Source of the DNA: Aureococcus anophagefferens
Lineage: Eukaryota > Sar > Pelagophyceae > Pelagomonadales > Pelagomonadaceae
Assembly (NCBI RefSeq): GCF_000186865.1
Contig: NW_008705562.1
Coordinates: forward strand, 220,389-232,040
Direction of reading: 5' to 3'
Length of the DNA stretch: 11,652 nucleotides
This document shows positions 1-7,355 of the stretch, piece after piece; within the stretch, counting starts at the first letter, position 1; each line of letters begins with the position of its first letter. The notes beneath the pieces were generated by a model, which worked only from the letters and a program-made list of their open reading frames with translations, was not told where the DNA came from and searched no databases. Position numbers and translations under genes: made by a program.

Positions 1-3000
1 ACGCCGACGCGGGCCGGTCGTCGGGCGCGGACGGCGGCGGGTCCGCGCGGCGGAGCGGGTTCTCGACGGCCGCGGCCGCGGCGGCGACGCCCGGCCCCGC
101 GTAGGATCCGGCGTGGGGCTCGCGGGCCCGCGGGTGCTTGTCGACGTGGCGCGCGACGTTGAGGGGCAGCCCCCGGAGCGCGTCGTGGTAGCCGCTCCGG
201 AGGCTCAGCGCGACGAGCTGCGACACGAAGGGCAGCGGGAACGCGAAGGACGCGAGGCCCCAGGCCTGCGCGGAGAGGAAGAAGCCGAAGAGCACGACCT
301 GGGACGCCGTCAGCGCGTTGAGCAGCGCCTGGAGCAGCAGGGGGAAGAACGCGCCGCCGAGCTGCGCCGGCGGCGCGAAGACGAAGAGGAGCTGGTGCTT
401 GTAGACGACGTAGGCGCCGGCGAAGTACAATACCGCGAAGGGCGTCAGCAGGGGCGTGATCACGGCGAAGGTGAACAGGATGCACGCCACGACGACGACG
501 TTCGGCAGGATCCAGCCGTAGCGCGCCGGGTCCGCCGGGCACGCGAGCTCGTCGCCGTCGTCGAAGGGGTTCCGCGCGAGGCGCCGCCTCCGCGCGACGT
601 AGCGCGCCAGGGTCTTCGAGAACAGCGGCCAGGGCCGCGCGAGCTCCCAGGCCAGCCCGAAGAAGGCCTTGATGACGAGCACGGACACGAAGTAGCCCGA
701 CGCCTCCGCGATGCGCGAGCAGAGCAGCTCGAGCGCGTCGCGCGGGTTCCTCGCTAAAAGCTCGCCGAGCCCCTCGACGCTCAGCGAGATGAGCGACACG
801 TAGATCCAGAGGAACTGGAACAGGGCGTAGCGGCGAAACACCAAGACCTGCACCGCGCCGCGGCTCAGGGGCCGCTCGTAGCACGCCGCGAGCGCGTACG
901 CGACCCACGGCACGGCCAGCAGCGAGAAGAGGCCCACGCCCGTCGCCAAGGTCTTCGCCGCGAAGTCGGCCGCCGCGCGCTGGAGCGCGTCGTCGTCGTC
1001 GATGCCCTCGACGGCGTTGGCGTTCAGGAAGGGCAGCAGGAGCGGCGCGACGTTCGAGCCGCACCACCGCCGCGCGGCGTCCGACTGGAGCGCGAGCCCG
1101 ACGTAGGAGATGAACGACACCCAGAGCCCCCCGGCGACGGGCACGGCGACGAAGTCGACGACCCACGTCCGCAGCCGCCGCTGCCGCAGGGAGCTCGCCG
1201 CGTTGCGCCAGAGCACGTCGCCCGGCGCCGGCGCCGGCTCGCCGAGCGTCGTGAACGCGCGGTGGCTGAGCTTCGTCGAGGCCGCGACGGCCGCGGCGCC
1301 GAGCGTCCGGAACGTCGCGAAGGCCGACGACCGCGACGTCCGGCCCACGCTCAGCAGGTAGAGCTCCTCGAGGAAGAGGGGCAGCTGGCCGCTCTGGCCG
1401 CCGCGGCGCCGCGCGTCGTCCGCGTAGGCCTCGACCTCGACCTCGTCGTCGCCGTCCTCGGTCTCCAGGAAGCCCTCGGTCCGGTCGACGAGCGCGTCCG
1501 TGAGGCAGTCGAGGCCGTCCTCCGTGGACAGCCGCGCGCGGCGCACGACGGAGCCCCGGCGCCGCGGGAGCGCGTCGTAGACCGCCGCGACGCAGGACCG
1601 TCCGCCCGTCGACGAACCGCCGCCGCCGGCGCCCGGGACGACGCGCGCGGCGGCGACGGCGCCCGGGAAGAGCGTCTCGAGGTGGCGCGCGAGCGCCGCG
1701 TCGTCGCGCAGCGACGGCGGCAGGTGCTGGAGCAGCACCGTGTACGTCGCCTCGCGGGGCCAGTCCGGGTCGCCCCGCAAGATCCACTCGAGGCGCGCGT
1801 CGCGGTGGCTCCGGTACGCGGCGCGGCACGCGGCGTAGGCGGCGAGCGCGAGCGCCCAGGCGACGGCGACGGCCGCGGCGGCCGCGACGTCGGCGACGGC
1901 GTCGCCGGGCCCGTCGGCGCTCCGGCTCGAGATCGCCGCGCGGAGCGTGAGGCGGAGGAACGCGTGGCGCTCGCGCGCGGCCTCGTCGTCGAGGAAGTCG
2001 TCGCCCGCGTACTCGCCCGCGTCGCGCGCGACGAGGTAGTAGAGCGGCAGGAGACAACCGCACGACAGGCCGCAGGCCGCGAGCGCGAGCCGCAAACAAA
2101 GGCGGAGGAACGCGACGCACGCGAAGGCGTCGAGGCCGTGGAGCGTCACGAGCGCCTCGTCGGGGCACCGGAGCGCGGCCTTGGCCCAGCCGAGCGGCAG
2201 CCGCGACCGCCGCGCCTGTGTGGAAATCAACCAGTGGGACGCCCTGTTCAGCAAAAACTTCAAACCTCTCTATCTCGATCAAATCGAAGTCGATTCGGCT
2301 GATTTTTGGACGAATCGATTGCTCTCGTCGAGTTCTCGAAGCACAGCCGAAGCGCTTGCATCGAGACTGTCGCATAAGCGCACATTGAAGTCAGATTGAA
2401 TATTTGATTTCCACACAGCGCCGCGCGAAGACGGCCGCGCGGTCGCCGCGGGGGCCGTGGGCCGCCGCGCGCCGCGCCGTGTCGCCCGCGCGCGACGCGT
2501 AGCAGTAGCCGAGGTGGCGGCCGCCCTCGAACAAAGCGAGCAGCGCGGCCCCGAAGCACGCGTAGAGCTGGACGACGCTGAGGATGAAGCTCCAGGAGTT
2601 GCGCAGGCCGATGGTGTTCATCGTCGGCGCGAGCGACGGCGCGGGCGACGGCGCGGCCGTCGCCGGCGCGGCCGTCGGGGGCGGCGTCGTCGGCGCCGGC
2701 GTCGTCGGCGGCGGCGTCGTCGGTTTCGTCGGCGCCGGCGTCGTCGGCGTCGGCGTCGCGTGCGGCGTCGGCGTCGGCGTCGTCGGCGCCGGCGTCGTCG
2801 GCGCCGGCGTCGTCGGCGTCGAAGTCGTCGCGTGCGGTGTTTTCGTCGGCGCGGGCGACGGCGACGCGCTCGGGGCGGGCGACGGCGACGCGCTTGGGGC
2901 GGAGAACGGCGCGGCCGTCGGCGCGGGCGAGGAAGGCGCGGTCGGCGCGGCGTAGGGCGCAGCGCTCGGCGCGGGCAGCGGCGACGCGCTCGGCGCGCCC

Positions 3001-3077
3001 GTCGCGCCGGGGTCGCCGCGGACCGCGAGCGCCGAAACGAGCGCGAGCGCGACGCCGAAGCGTGAGGAAGCACCCAT
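1..3077 (-). CDS. OSCA/CSC1/TMEM63-type osmosensitive cation channel, 3'-partial, two exons
   Basis: The coding order is complement(join(<1..2215, 2427..3077)). The family forms mechanically or hyperosmotically gated cation channels in the plasma membrane. The start ATG at 3077 opens a signal peptide (MGASSRFGVALALVSALAVRG). Residues about 22-152 are Pro/Thr/Ala/Ser-rich and probably extracellular. A first membrane segment lies at about 163-184. After the intron come a second segment near 245-278 (contains HGLDAFACVAFLR, matching the family GLDAYxFLR region), a third near 323-350, a cytosolic domain starting YTVLLQHLPPSL (about 375), the family-typical GDVLWRN (about 550), then a multi-helix channel block from about 570. 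The block ends with YGWILPNVVVVAC and FAVLYFAGAYVVYKHQLLF (about 785-830), a strong hallmark of the DUF221/RSN1_7TM domain. At least 955 residues are encoded before the window edge; the stop is not seen. The frame is open on both sides of the intron and splicing restores it. The family call is firm; ion selectivity and gating cannot be read from sequence. Confidence 0.9.
2216..2418 (-). mobile_element. Introner element copy 1 (non-autonomous DNA transposon acting as intron)
   Basis: The element is 203 bp and AT-richer than its surroundings. It begins CTGTGTGGAAATCAA and ends with the exact inverse, TTGATTTCCACACAG (15-bp terminal inverted repeats). It is flanked by a perfect 8-bp target duplication, CGCCGCGC, at 2208-2215 and 2419-2426. 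It has no coding capacity. Its internal core, about 2265-2350, is nearly identical to copy 2 at 4357-4559, which has the same total length. On the minus strand it supplies the CACAG 3' splice site of the channel gene. Inverted repeats, an 8-bp duplication and one carried splice site match the introners described for Aureococcus. Confidence 0.93.
2216..2426 (-). other. Intron of the channel gene, GC-AG, phase 0, formed by introner copy 1
   Basis: On the minus strand the intron runs from the first copy of the target duplication (GCGCGGCG) through the element to CACAG. Removing these 211 nt joins TTC to GCGCGGCGG, giving ...AAVF/ARRSRLPLGW, the uninterrupted protein. Unspliced, the frame reads into the element and stops within eight residues of leaving the duplication. 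The 5' site would be GC rather than GT. An alternative GT lies 12 nt further inside the terminal repeat and would also keep frame, adding ARRC. Confidence 0.8.
2622..3015 (-). repeat. Low-complexity Pro/Thr/Ala/Ser repeat coding for the channel's extracellular head
   Basis: This part of exon 1 is built of degenerate GGCGCCGGCGTCGTC-type units, seen on the plus strand. They encode runs such as TTPAPTTPAPTTPTPTP and SPAPSASPSPAP, roughly residues 22-152. Such stretches are usually heavily O-glycosylated cell-surface stalks. The simple sequence also creates long Arg-rich and Gly/Val-rich open frames in the other five frames; I treat those as artefacts of composition. Confidence 0.8.
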
Positions 3078-3197
3078 CCTGCGCTCCTCGGCGGCTTGCT
3101 GTGCAACATCCCTTCGAGGCCGGCGAGCTGATTGGGCGCGTTTGAAGGGCTGCCCTTCGTCCGAATCGTGTGCGTTTCCGCCTTCGTCGCTGCCGCC
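3078..3197. promoter_or_regulatory. Divergent promoter gap between channel (-) and GILT-like gene (+)
   Basis: These 120 bp separate two head-to-head start codons, so both promoters and both 5' leaders must lie here or overlap the genes. I see an ATTGG (inverted CCAAT) at 3131-3135 and no TATA box. The GILT-like ATG sits in a strong GCCGCCATG context. The existence of a promoter is inferred from layout only. Confidence 0.4.
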
Positions 3198-3798
3198 ATG
3201 CTCAAGCAGGTCCTCGTGCTCCTCGCCGCGGCGCAGGCCGTCGACATTGATTACTATTTCGGCGCCGAGTGACCCGGGTGCCGGGCCTTCGAGCTCGAGC
3301 CTGCCGAAGCTCTTCGCCGCCTTCAACGCCACGGACACGCTCCGCGTCGTCCCCGCCGTGCGGTCCGTCGGCGGCAACTGCGTCGACGAAAAAGGCTGCG
3401 ACGCGGAGAAGACCATCGCGTGCGCCATGAAGCTCTGCGGCGCGACGCTCGCCGGCGCGACGAACGGGTGCGCCGTGGACTTCGTGGCGTGCGCCGACGA
3501 GACCGACTGGTCCACGGCGCCCAAGCTCGCGGCGGCCTGCGCCGCCAAGGCCGGCGTGAGCGCCGACGACGTCATGACCTGCTTCGCGAGCGGCGAGGCC
3601 ACGGACCTCCTCACGGAGGCCGCGAAGCTGTTCAACGCGCAGTACCCCGGGAGCGCGTACATCCCCGCCGTCGCCATCGCGGACAAGGCGCTGACGTCGC
3701 CGACCTACGACAAAGTCGTCGCCGGCGCCTGCGCCGCCGGGTCGACCGCGAAGGTGTGCTCGAGCGTCGAGGGCGGCGCGGGCGCCTGCGTCGTCTAG
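3198..3798 (+). CDS. GILT-like thiol reductase, candidate selenoprotein (in-frame UGA), with a frame break
   Basis: The product resembles gamma-interferon-inducible lysosomal thiol reductase, a secreted or lysosomal thioredoxin-fold disulfide reductase. From ATG 3198, signal peptide MLKQVLVLLAAAQA leads into VDIDYYFGAE, then TGA at 3270-3272, then PGCRAFELE. In GILT this position is CxxC followed by CRAF, so the UGA stands exactly where the first catalytic Cys belongs, giving UxxC. The remainder is in the +1 frame from 3301: LPKLFAAFNATDTLRVVPAV, several conserved Cys, TNGCAVDFVACAD, AAKAGVSADDVMTCF, and AYIPAVAI, which matches the fold's cis-Pro loop. The stop TAG is at 3796-3798. A shift is needed at about 3299-3301. 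Loss of two bases in a GAGAG context would best fit family spacing, so an assembly error or a real lesion are both possible. Length is about 200 residues, at the lower end for the family. The gene faces the channel gene head-to-head and the sulfotransferase tail-to-tail. Confidence 0.75.
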
Positions 3799-5499
3799 GC
3801 GCCCGGCCGCCGGGCGGGCCCGGAAAGCGCGATTATGACGGTGCCGCGGCCGGTCGCTGACCCGACCGCCGCGGCGCCCGACCTCCTCCGCGCGGGTCTG
3901 CCGGTGGGATATGTTAAACGCCTTACGATTGTGCGATTTCGATTTCCCCCACTCGTCACCCGATGGTGCTTGCGCGACGGCGCGCTCGTTTTGTTCGTAC
4001 CGTGACCGGCGCAGTCGCCGGCGATCTCCTGCCTCGCCGCTCGCTCATCGGCCGTAGTGAAGAGGCCGGGCGACGCTCCGCACTGGCGGCCCGCGTCCAC
4101 GATGGTCTGGCGGTCGGGATGGCGCGCCCAGCGATCGGGGTCGAGGAGCTGCGGGAACGCGGCGCGCAGCGCGGCGACCGTGGGCGCGAGCCGCGCGGCG
4201 AGGATGTCGCGCGTCCGCGGCGTCGGCGGCGGGTACTCGGGCTCGACGGCCGACTTGGACGGGCCGGACGACCGGCGGCCGTCGCAGAGCTCCGCGTAGC
4301 CGCGCGCGTTGCGCGCGCGCGCGACGCGGTACCGGTGCGGCGGCAGCCCGAGCCACCTGTGTGGAAATCAACCACTGGTTTGGGGGGTCCCCACCAAACT
4401 TCAGAACTCTCTATCTCGGTCAAATCGAAGTCGATTCGGCTGATTTTTGGACGAATCGATTGCTCTCGTTGAGTTCTCGAAGCTCAGCCGAAGAAGCTGG
4501 TCCAAACCGTTCGATTACGCGCACATTGAAGTCGGGTCGAAGATTTGGTTTCCACGCAGCGAGCCACCGCGCGACGTCGTTCGCGACGGCGGCGGGGCGC
4601 GCGTAGAACTCCTCGCTCAGCGTGAGGTAGAGCGCGTCGCAGCCGAACAGACGCGCGTACCGCGCGAGGTGCAGCGCGTACAGCGACTTGGCGAGCGTCG
4701 GCGCGCCGGCCAGCGCGGCGTCCGCGCCGTCGAGCCCCGCGCGCGCGCCGCGGCGCTCGAGGTACGCCTCGTACAGCTCGGCGGTGCACTCCGGGCGTTG
4801 GGCCTTGGCGACGTGGTCGACGCGCATCTCGAGACTCCCAAAGGCGGCGCCGTCTCCCGAGGCCAGCGCCCAGTGCTTCCTGCGGCAGTTGTGCCAGAAT
4901 TCGGAGTACGCGCGCTTCGCGGGATCGCGGAGAAGCGCGACGACGCGCGCGCCCGGCAGCGTCGCGCGCAGCTCGTGCGCCGCGACGGGGTCGGAGAGGT
5001 AGTTGGGCGTCTTCTCGATCGCGAGCGTGCTGGGACCCGCCGCCGGCCGCCGGAAGTGCGAGAGGTAGTCGTCCCAGCTCGAGTTCGCGGAGAAGAAGCG
5101 GGTCCGCTTCGCGCGGCGGTCGAAGTAGTGCATCTCGTGCACGAGCCGTCGCTTTCCCGGGCCGCGCAGCGCCGGGTGCGCGTCGAGCCACTCGAGCAGC
5201 GCCGTCGTGCCGCACTTCTGCCCGCCGATGATGATCGCGGCCGGCGCGCACGCGCTCACGTCGCTCCGCCCCTTCCACGGCGCGCACGCCGCCCCACCCG
5301 CGCGTGCGGTCGCGTCGGGCGGCACCGCGTCGGCGAGCGCGTCGAGCGGCCCCGCGTCGGCGCGCGCGTCGAGCGGTCCCGCGTCGGCGTGCGCGTCGAG
5401 CGGTCCCGCGTCGGCGAGCCCGTGCCGGAATGTTCCACGCCCGCTCCGCCACAACAGAGCCAACACGACCCACCGAAGCATCGGTATCATCGCCGACAT
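3795..5499 (-). CDS. Golgi-type carbohydrate sulfotransferase (PAPS-dependent), two exons
   Basis: The coding order is complement(join(3795..4356, 4568..5499)), up to 497 residues. The enzyme class transfers sulfate from PAPS to sugar hydroxyl or amino groups in the Golgi lumen. ATG 5499 is followed by a hydrophobic signal or type II anchor (MLRWVVLALLW, residues 7-17) and a repeat-rich stem (about 29-64). The 5'-phosphosulfate loop IIIGGQKCGTTALLEWL is at 89-105, HEMHYFD at 121-127, EKTPNYL at 162-168, and the 3'-phosphate site RDPAKRAYSEFWH at 191-203. This pattern resembles the heparan sulfate NDST/3-OST branch. Exon 2 resumes as WLGLPPHRYR, the expected late-domain sequence. The end is doubtful. 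Recognisable sequence stops around LLDPDRWARHPDR (about 4110). The frame then runs through the SECIS candidate and only stops at 3795, overlapping the GILT stop, so a missed 3' intron or frame error is likely. Confidence 0.87.
3827..3893 (+). promoter_or_regulatory. Candidate SECIS element (selenocysteine insertion hairpin), type II-like with CC
   Basis: The hairpin starts 28 nt after the GILT-like stop. Helix I GCGCG (3827-3831) pairs with CGCGC (3889-3893). The 5' side of the core is ATGAC (3835-3839) and the 3' side is CGA (3879-3881), allowing the tandem G.A pairs that define SECIS. Helix II GGTGCCGCGG (3840-3849) pairs with CCGCGGCGCC (3869-3878), 10 bp with one G.U. Unpaired CC (3850-3851) follows 11 nt after ATGA, where AA or, less often, CC is expected. 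Mini-helix III GGTCG/CGACC (3852-3856 / 3863-3867) has a six-base loop. The geometry is right for a form-2 SECIS. The caveat is that GC-rich DNA forms hairpins easily. Confidence 0.65.
3900..3922 (+). repeat. Dispersed motif GGGATATGTTAAACGCC, copy A
   Basis: These 23 bases match 8550-8572 with a single mismatch (T for C at 3905). Here the motif is a single half rather than a palindrome, about 100 nt after the stop of the GILT-like gene. It also lies inside the open frame at the end of the opposing sulfotransferase. The function is unknown. Being AT-containing in GC-rich DNA and downstream of plus-strand genes in both copies, it could be a 3'-end signal or a remnant of a small repeat. Confidence 0.7.
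4357..4559 (-). mobile_element. Introner element copy 2
   Basis: The element is 203 bp, the same length as copy 1. It begins CTGTGTGGAAATCAACCA and ends GGTTTCCACGCAG, so the terminal repeats carry at least one mismatch. A perfect 8-bp duplication, CGAGCCAC, flanks it at 4349-4356 and 4560-4567. The block about 4407-4490 is nearly identical to copy 1, and CGCACATTGAAGTC is shared near the right end, while the sequences around 4380-4405 and 4490-4520 have diverged. It has the same orientation relative to its host gene as copy 1, again providing CACAG as the acceptor. Confidence 0.93.
4357..4567 (-). other. Intron of the sulfotransferase gene, GT-AG, phase 2, formed by introner copy 2
   Basis: On the minus strand the intron opens with GTGGCTCG, the first copy of the duplication, and closes with CACAG from the element. 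Splicing joins CG to GTGGCTCGGGC and gives ...NDVAR/WLGLPPH, restoring a plausible sulfotransferase. Read through, the frame enters the element as AAWKPNL and later hits a stop inside it. Here the duplicated target itself supplies a normal GT donor. An in-frame alternative GT lies 12 nt downstream in the terminal repeat. Confidence 0.86.
5312..5419 (-). repeat. Four tandem 27-bp units in the sulfotransferase stem
   Basis: The units are 5312-5338, 5339-5365, 5366-5392 and 5393-5419. The three at higher coordinates are almost identical and the first has drifted. On the coding strand each gives nine residues: ADAGPLDAH, ADAGPLDAR, ADAGPLDAL and ADAVPPDAT. They sit between the membrane anchor and the catalytic domain, where Golgi transferases have flexible stems, so copy number is probably tolerant of change. 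Confidence 0.88.
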
Positions 5500-5744
5500 C
5501 TGTGGCTAGATCTGTCGAACTCGCCAGGCCGAGACACTCGACGAGCAGTTCTCTCGATCAAAGCTGGAGACGCGCATATCACGATACAATCCGAGGTAAA
5601 AACCGGTCTTTTTTGGCGAAATTTGACGGCTGGAGGGGTCCAAACGAGTACCACGAGCGTAGAGATGGCCGCGAGTCGGGGCGATCGCGTCCTTAGAGCG
5701 CGGGCGGGGCGGGGGGGTCGGAACCTGCTTCGGCCCGGGGACCT
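5500..5744. other. Intergenic spacer, sulfotransferase 5' side and aminotransferase 3' side
   Basis: About 245 bp lie between the stop of the upstream aminotransferase and the ATG of the sulfotransferase, both on the minus strand. It is clearly less GC-rich than the genes (for example around 5570-5625) and should hold the aminotransferase 3' UTR and the sulfotransferase promoter. I compared it with the introner copies and saw no convincing match. No tRNA or other RNA gene was recognised. Confidence 0.5.
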
Positions 5745-7355
5745 TCAGAAGTCGGCCTTCTTGAGCGCGCGGTGCATGCGGTCGAAGCCGTCGCGGAGCT
5801 CGGGCTCCGTGATGACGAGGGGCGGCGCGACGTGGATCATGCAGTTGCGGAAGAGGCTGATGAGCCCCTCGTCGAGCATGGCCTGCTTGAAGCCGTTGAT
5901 CTTCGCCGCGTTGGGCCCGCCGCCCTGGAGCGGAGAGACGCGGTTGCCCGCGTCCGGTCCCGACGTGTTGACGAGGTCCGCGGCGCCGAAGAGGCCCACG
6001 GACCGGACCTGGCGGACGCAGTCGTGCTCGTCGGCGAGGGTCTGCATGAGCTCCTTGAGCACGGGCGCGAGCTCCCGCACGTGGCCCAGCACGTCGGCCT
6101 CGAGCGTGTGCTTGACGACCTCGTAGCCGCAGGCCATGGCCACGGGGTGCGCCTGGTACGTCGCGCCGTAGCCCAGGGGCGTCGTCCGGAAATAATCCTG
6201 GATCTCCTTGGACACGGCGATGCCGCTGAGGGGGATGTAGGACGCGGAGATGCCCTTGGCGAAGGTGACGATGTCGGGCTGGATCGCGTAGTGCTGGAAG
6301 CCGAACATCTCGCCGGACCGGCCGAAGCCCGTCATGACCTCGTCGGCGATGAGCAGGATGCCGTGCTCCTTGCAGAGCGCCGCGACGCCCTCCATGTAGC
6401 CCTTGGGGGGGAGGAGCACGCCCGCGGCGCCGGGCACGGCCTCGAGGAGCATGCACGCGATGGTCTCGGGCCCCTCCATGAGGATCTGCTCCCGCAAAGC
6501 GCCGAGCGCGCGCGCGCAGGCCGTCGCCTCGTCGTCGCCCCAGGAGAAGCCAAAGGGCGTCGGGTCGACGATCTTCACGAAGCCACTCGTGCCCGCCTCG
6601 GCGAAGTGGCGCCGGAAGTCGCCCGTCGCCGCCATCGTCGTCGCCGTGCCGCCGTGGTAGGACCGGTACCGCGTCATGACCTAAAAACGTCGCGTCGGGA
6701 AAACGATCGCGGCCCCGGCGGAAGGCGCTCGCATGCGGACGCCGGCCGCGACCTTGTGCCGGCCCGTGAAGCGCCGGGCCATGCGGATGGCGCCCTCGTT
6801 GGCCTCGGCGCCGCTCGAGGGGAAGATGAAGCCGCTCAGATCGCCGGGGAGGAGCTCGCCGAGCAAATCTGAGAGCCGCGCGCGGACCTCGGTCATCGCG
6901 AGGCCGCTGTACGCGTAGGGCAGCTCGTCGAACTGCTTCATGACGGCGGCCTTGACCTTGGGGGGCACGGTGTAGCCCAGGTTCGCGCAGACGGCCTGGG
7001 ACGTCCAGTCGAGGTACTGCTTGCCGTCGCGGTCGTAGACGTAGACGCCCTCGCCGCGCGCGATCAGCGGCGCGCCCGCGCGCGCGGGGTCCGACGGGCC
7101 CCAGGTGAACATGCCGTTCTCCTGCGAGGCCGCCTCGATCTCCGCCGTGGACCACTCCGCCTCCCAGTGCCGCGCCGACACGTCGCCGCAGGCGTTGGAC
7201 GGCGCGTCGTAGGCCGGCTGGGGCACGGCGTCGGCGATCGACGGCGCGTTGACGACCTTGTGCGCCTCGCGCTCGGGCTCGGCGCTCGACGCCGCCACGC
7301 TCAGGCGCCGCAGGGACCGGCCCAGGGGGCGCGACGTGCGGAGCAGCAGGGCCAT
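5745..7355 (-). CDS. Mitochondrial class-III PLP aminotransferase (omega-amino-acid type), two exons
   Basis: The coding order is complement(join(5745..6680, 6753..7355)), 512 residues, a little longer than usual for the family because of a leader. It should move an amino group from an omega-amino donor to a keto acid. ATG 7355 begins MALLLRTSRPLGRSLRRL, an Arg/Leu/Ser-rich, acid-free presequence typical of mitochondrial import. Then come SSGAEANEGAIRMARRFTGRHK (residues 180-201), RYRSYHGGT (205-213), LLIADEVMTGFGRSG with the pyridine-binding Asp314, and FAKGISASYIPLSG with the Schiff-base Lys343, plus GATYQAHP near 373. By remembered resemblance the sequence around RYRSYHGGT and the Lys loop is nearest to taurine or other omega-amino-acid transaminases rather than ornithine or GABA enzymes, but the substrate is not proven. 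It is divergent from the patatin-like gene (211-bp gap). Confidence 0.93.
6681..6752 (-). other. 72-nt GT-AG intron in the aminotransferase gene
   Basis: The donor is AAG/GTCGCGGCC and the acceptor TTTTTAG/GTC on the minus strand. Splicing gives FTGRHK/VMTRYRSYHGGT, the continuous family motif. The length is a multiple of three and the only in-frame stop is the TAG that forms the acceptor itself, so retention would end the protein after 224 residues. It has no inverted repeats or duplication and is not an introner. Confidence 0.9.

Noticed and set aside
1262..2302. 346-residue plus-strand open frame
   Set aside because: It is antisense to the channel exon, Arg/Glu/Ala-rich, and crosses the introner end.
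2401..2430. CRISPR-like or phage attachment site interpretation of the repeated ends
   Set aside because: Two dispersed copies with inverted ends and 8-bp duplications fit transposon insertion, and the genes are eukaryotic.
2457..3247. Arg-rich frames (long R runs) on both strands, resembling protamine-like proteins
   Set aside because: They are off-frame readings of the Pro/Thr/Ala repeat of the channel head.
3142..3300. Alternative start for the GILT-like gene at 3142 in the downstream frame, avoiding the UGA
   Set aside because: That N-terminus (Ser/Pro-rich) has no signal peptide and lacks the CRAF motif, whereas the other frame shows both.
5500..5744. Possible third, degraded introner
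   Set aside because: It is AT-richer with a few short similarities (such as CTCGACGAG), but there are no terminal repeats, no duplication and no alignable core.
4447..6126. 559-residue plus-strand open frame
   Set aside because: It begins at TTG inside introner copy 2 and runs antisense to the sulfotransferase and aminotransferase; its Arg/Val-rich composition is that of an antisense shadow.
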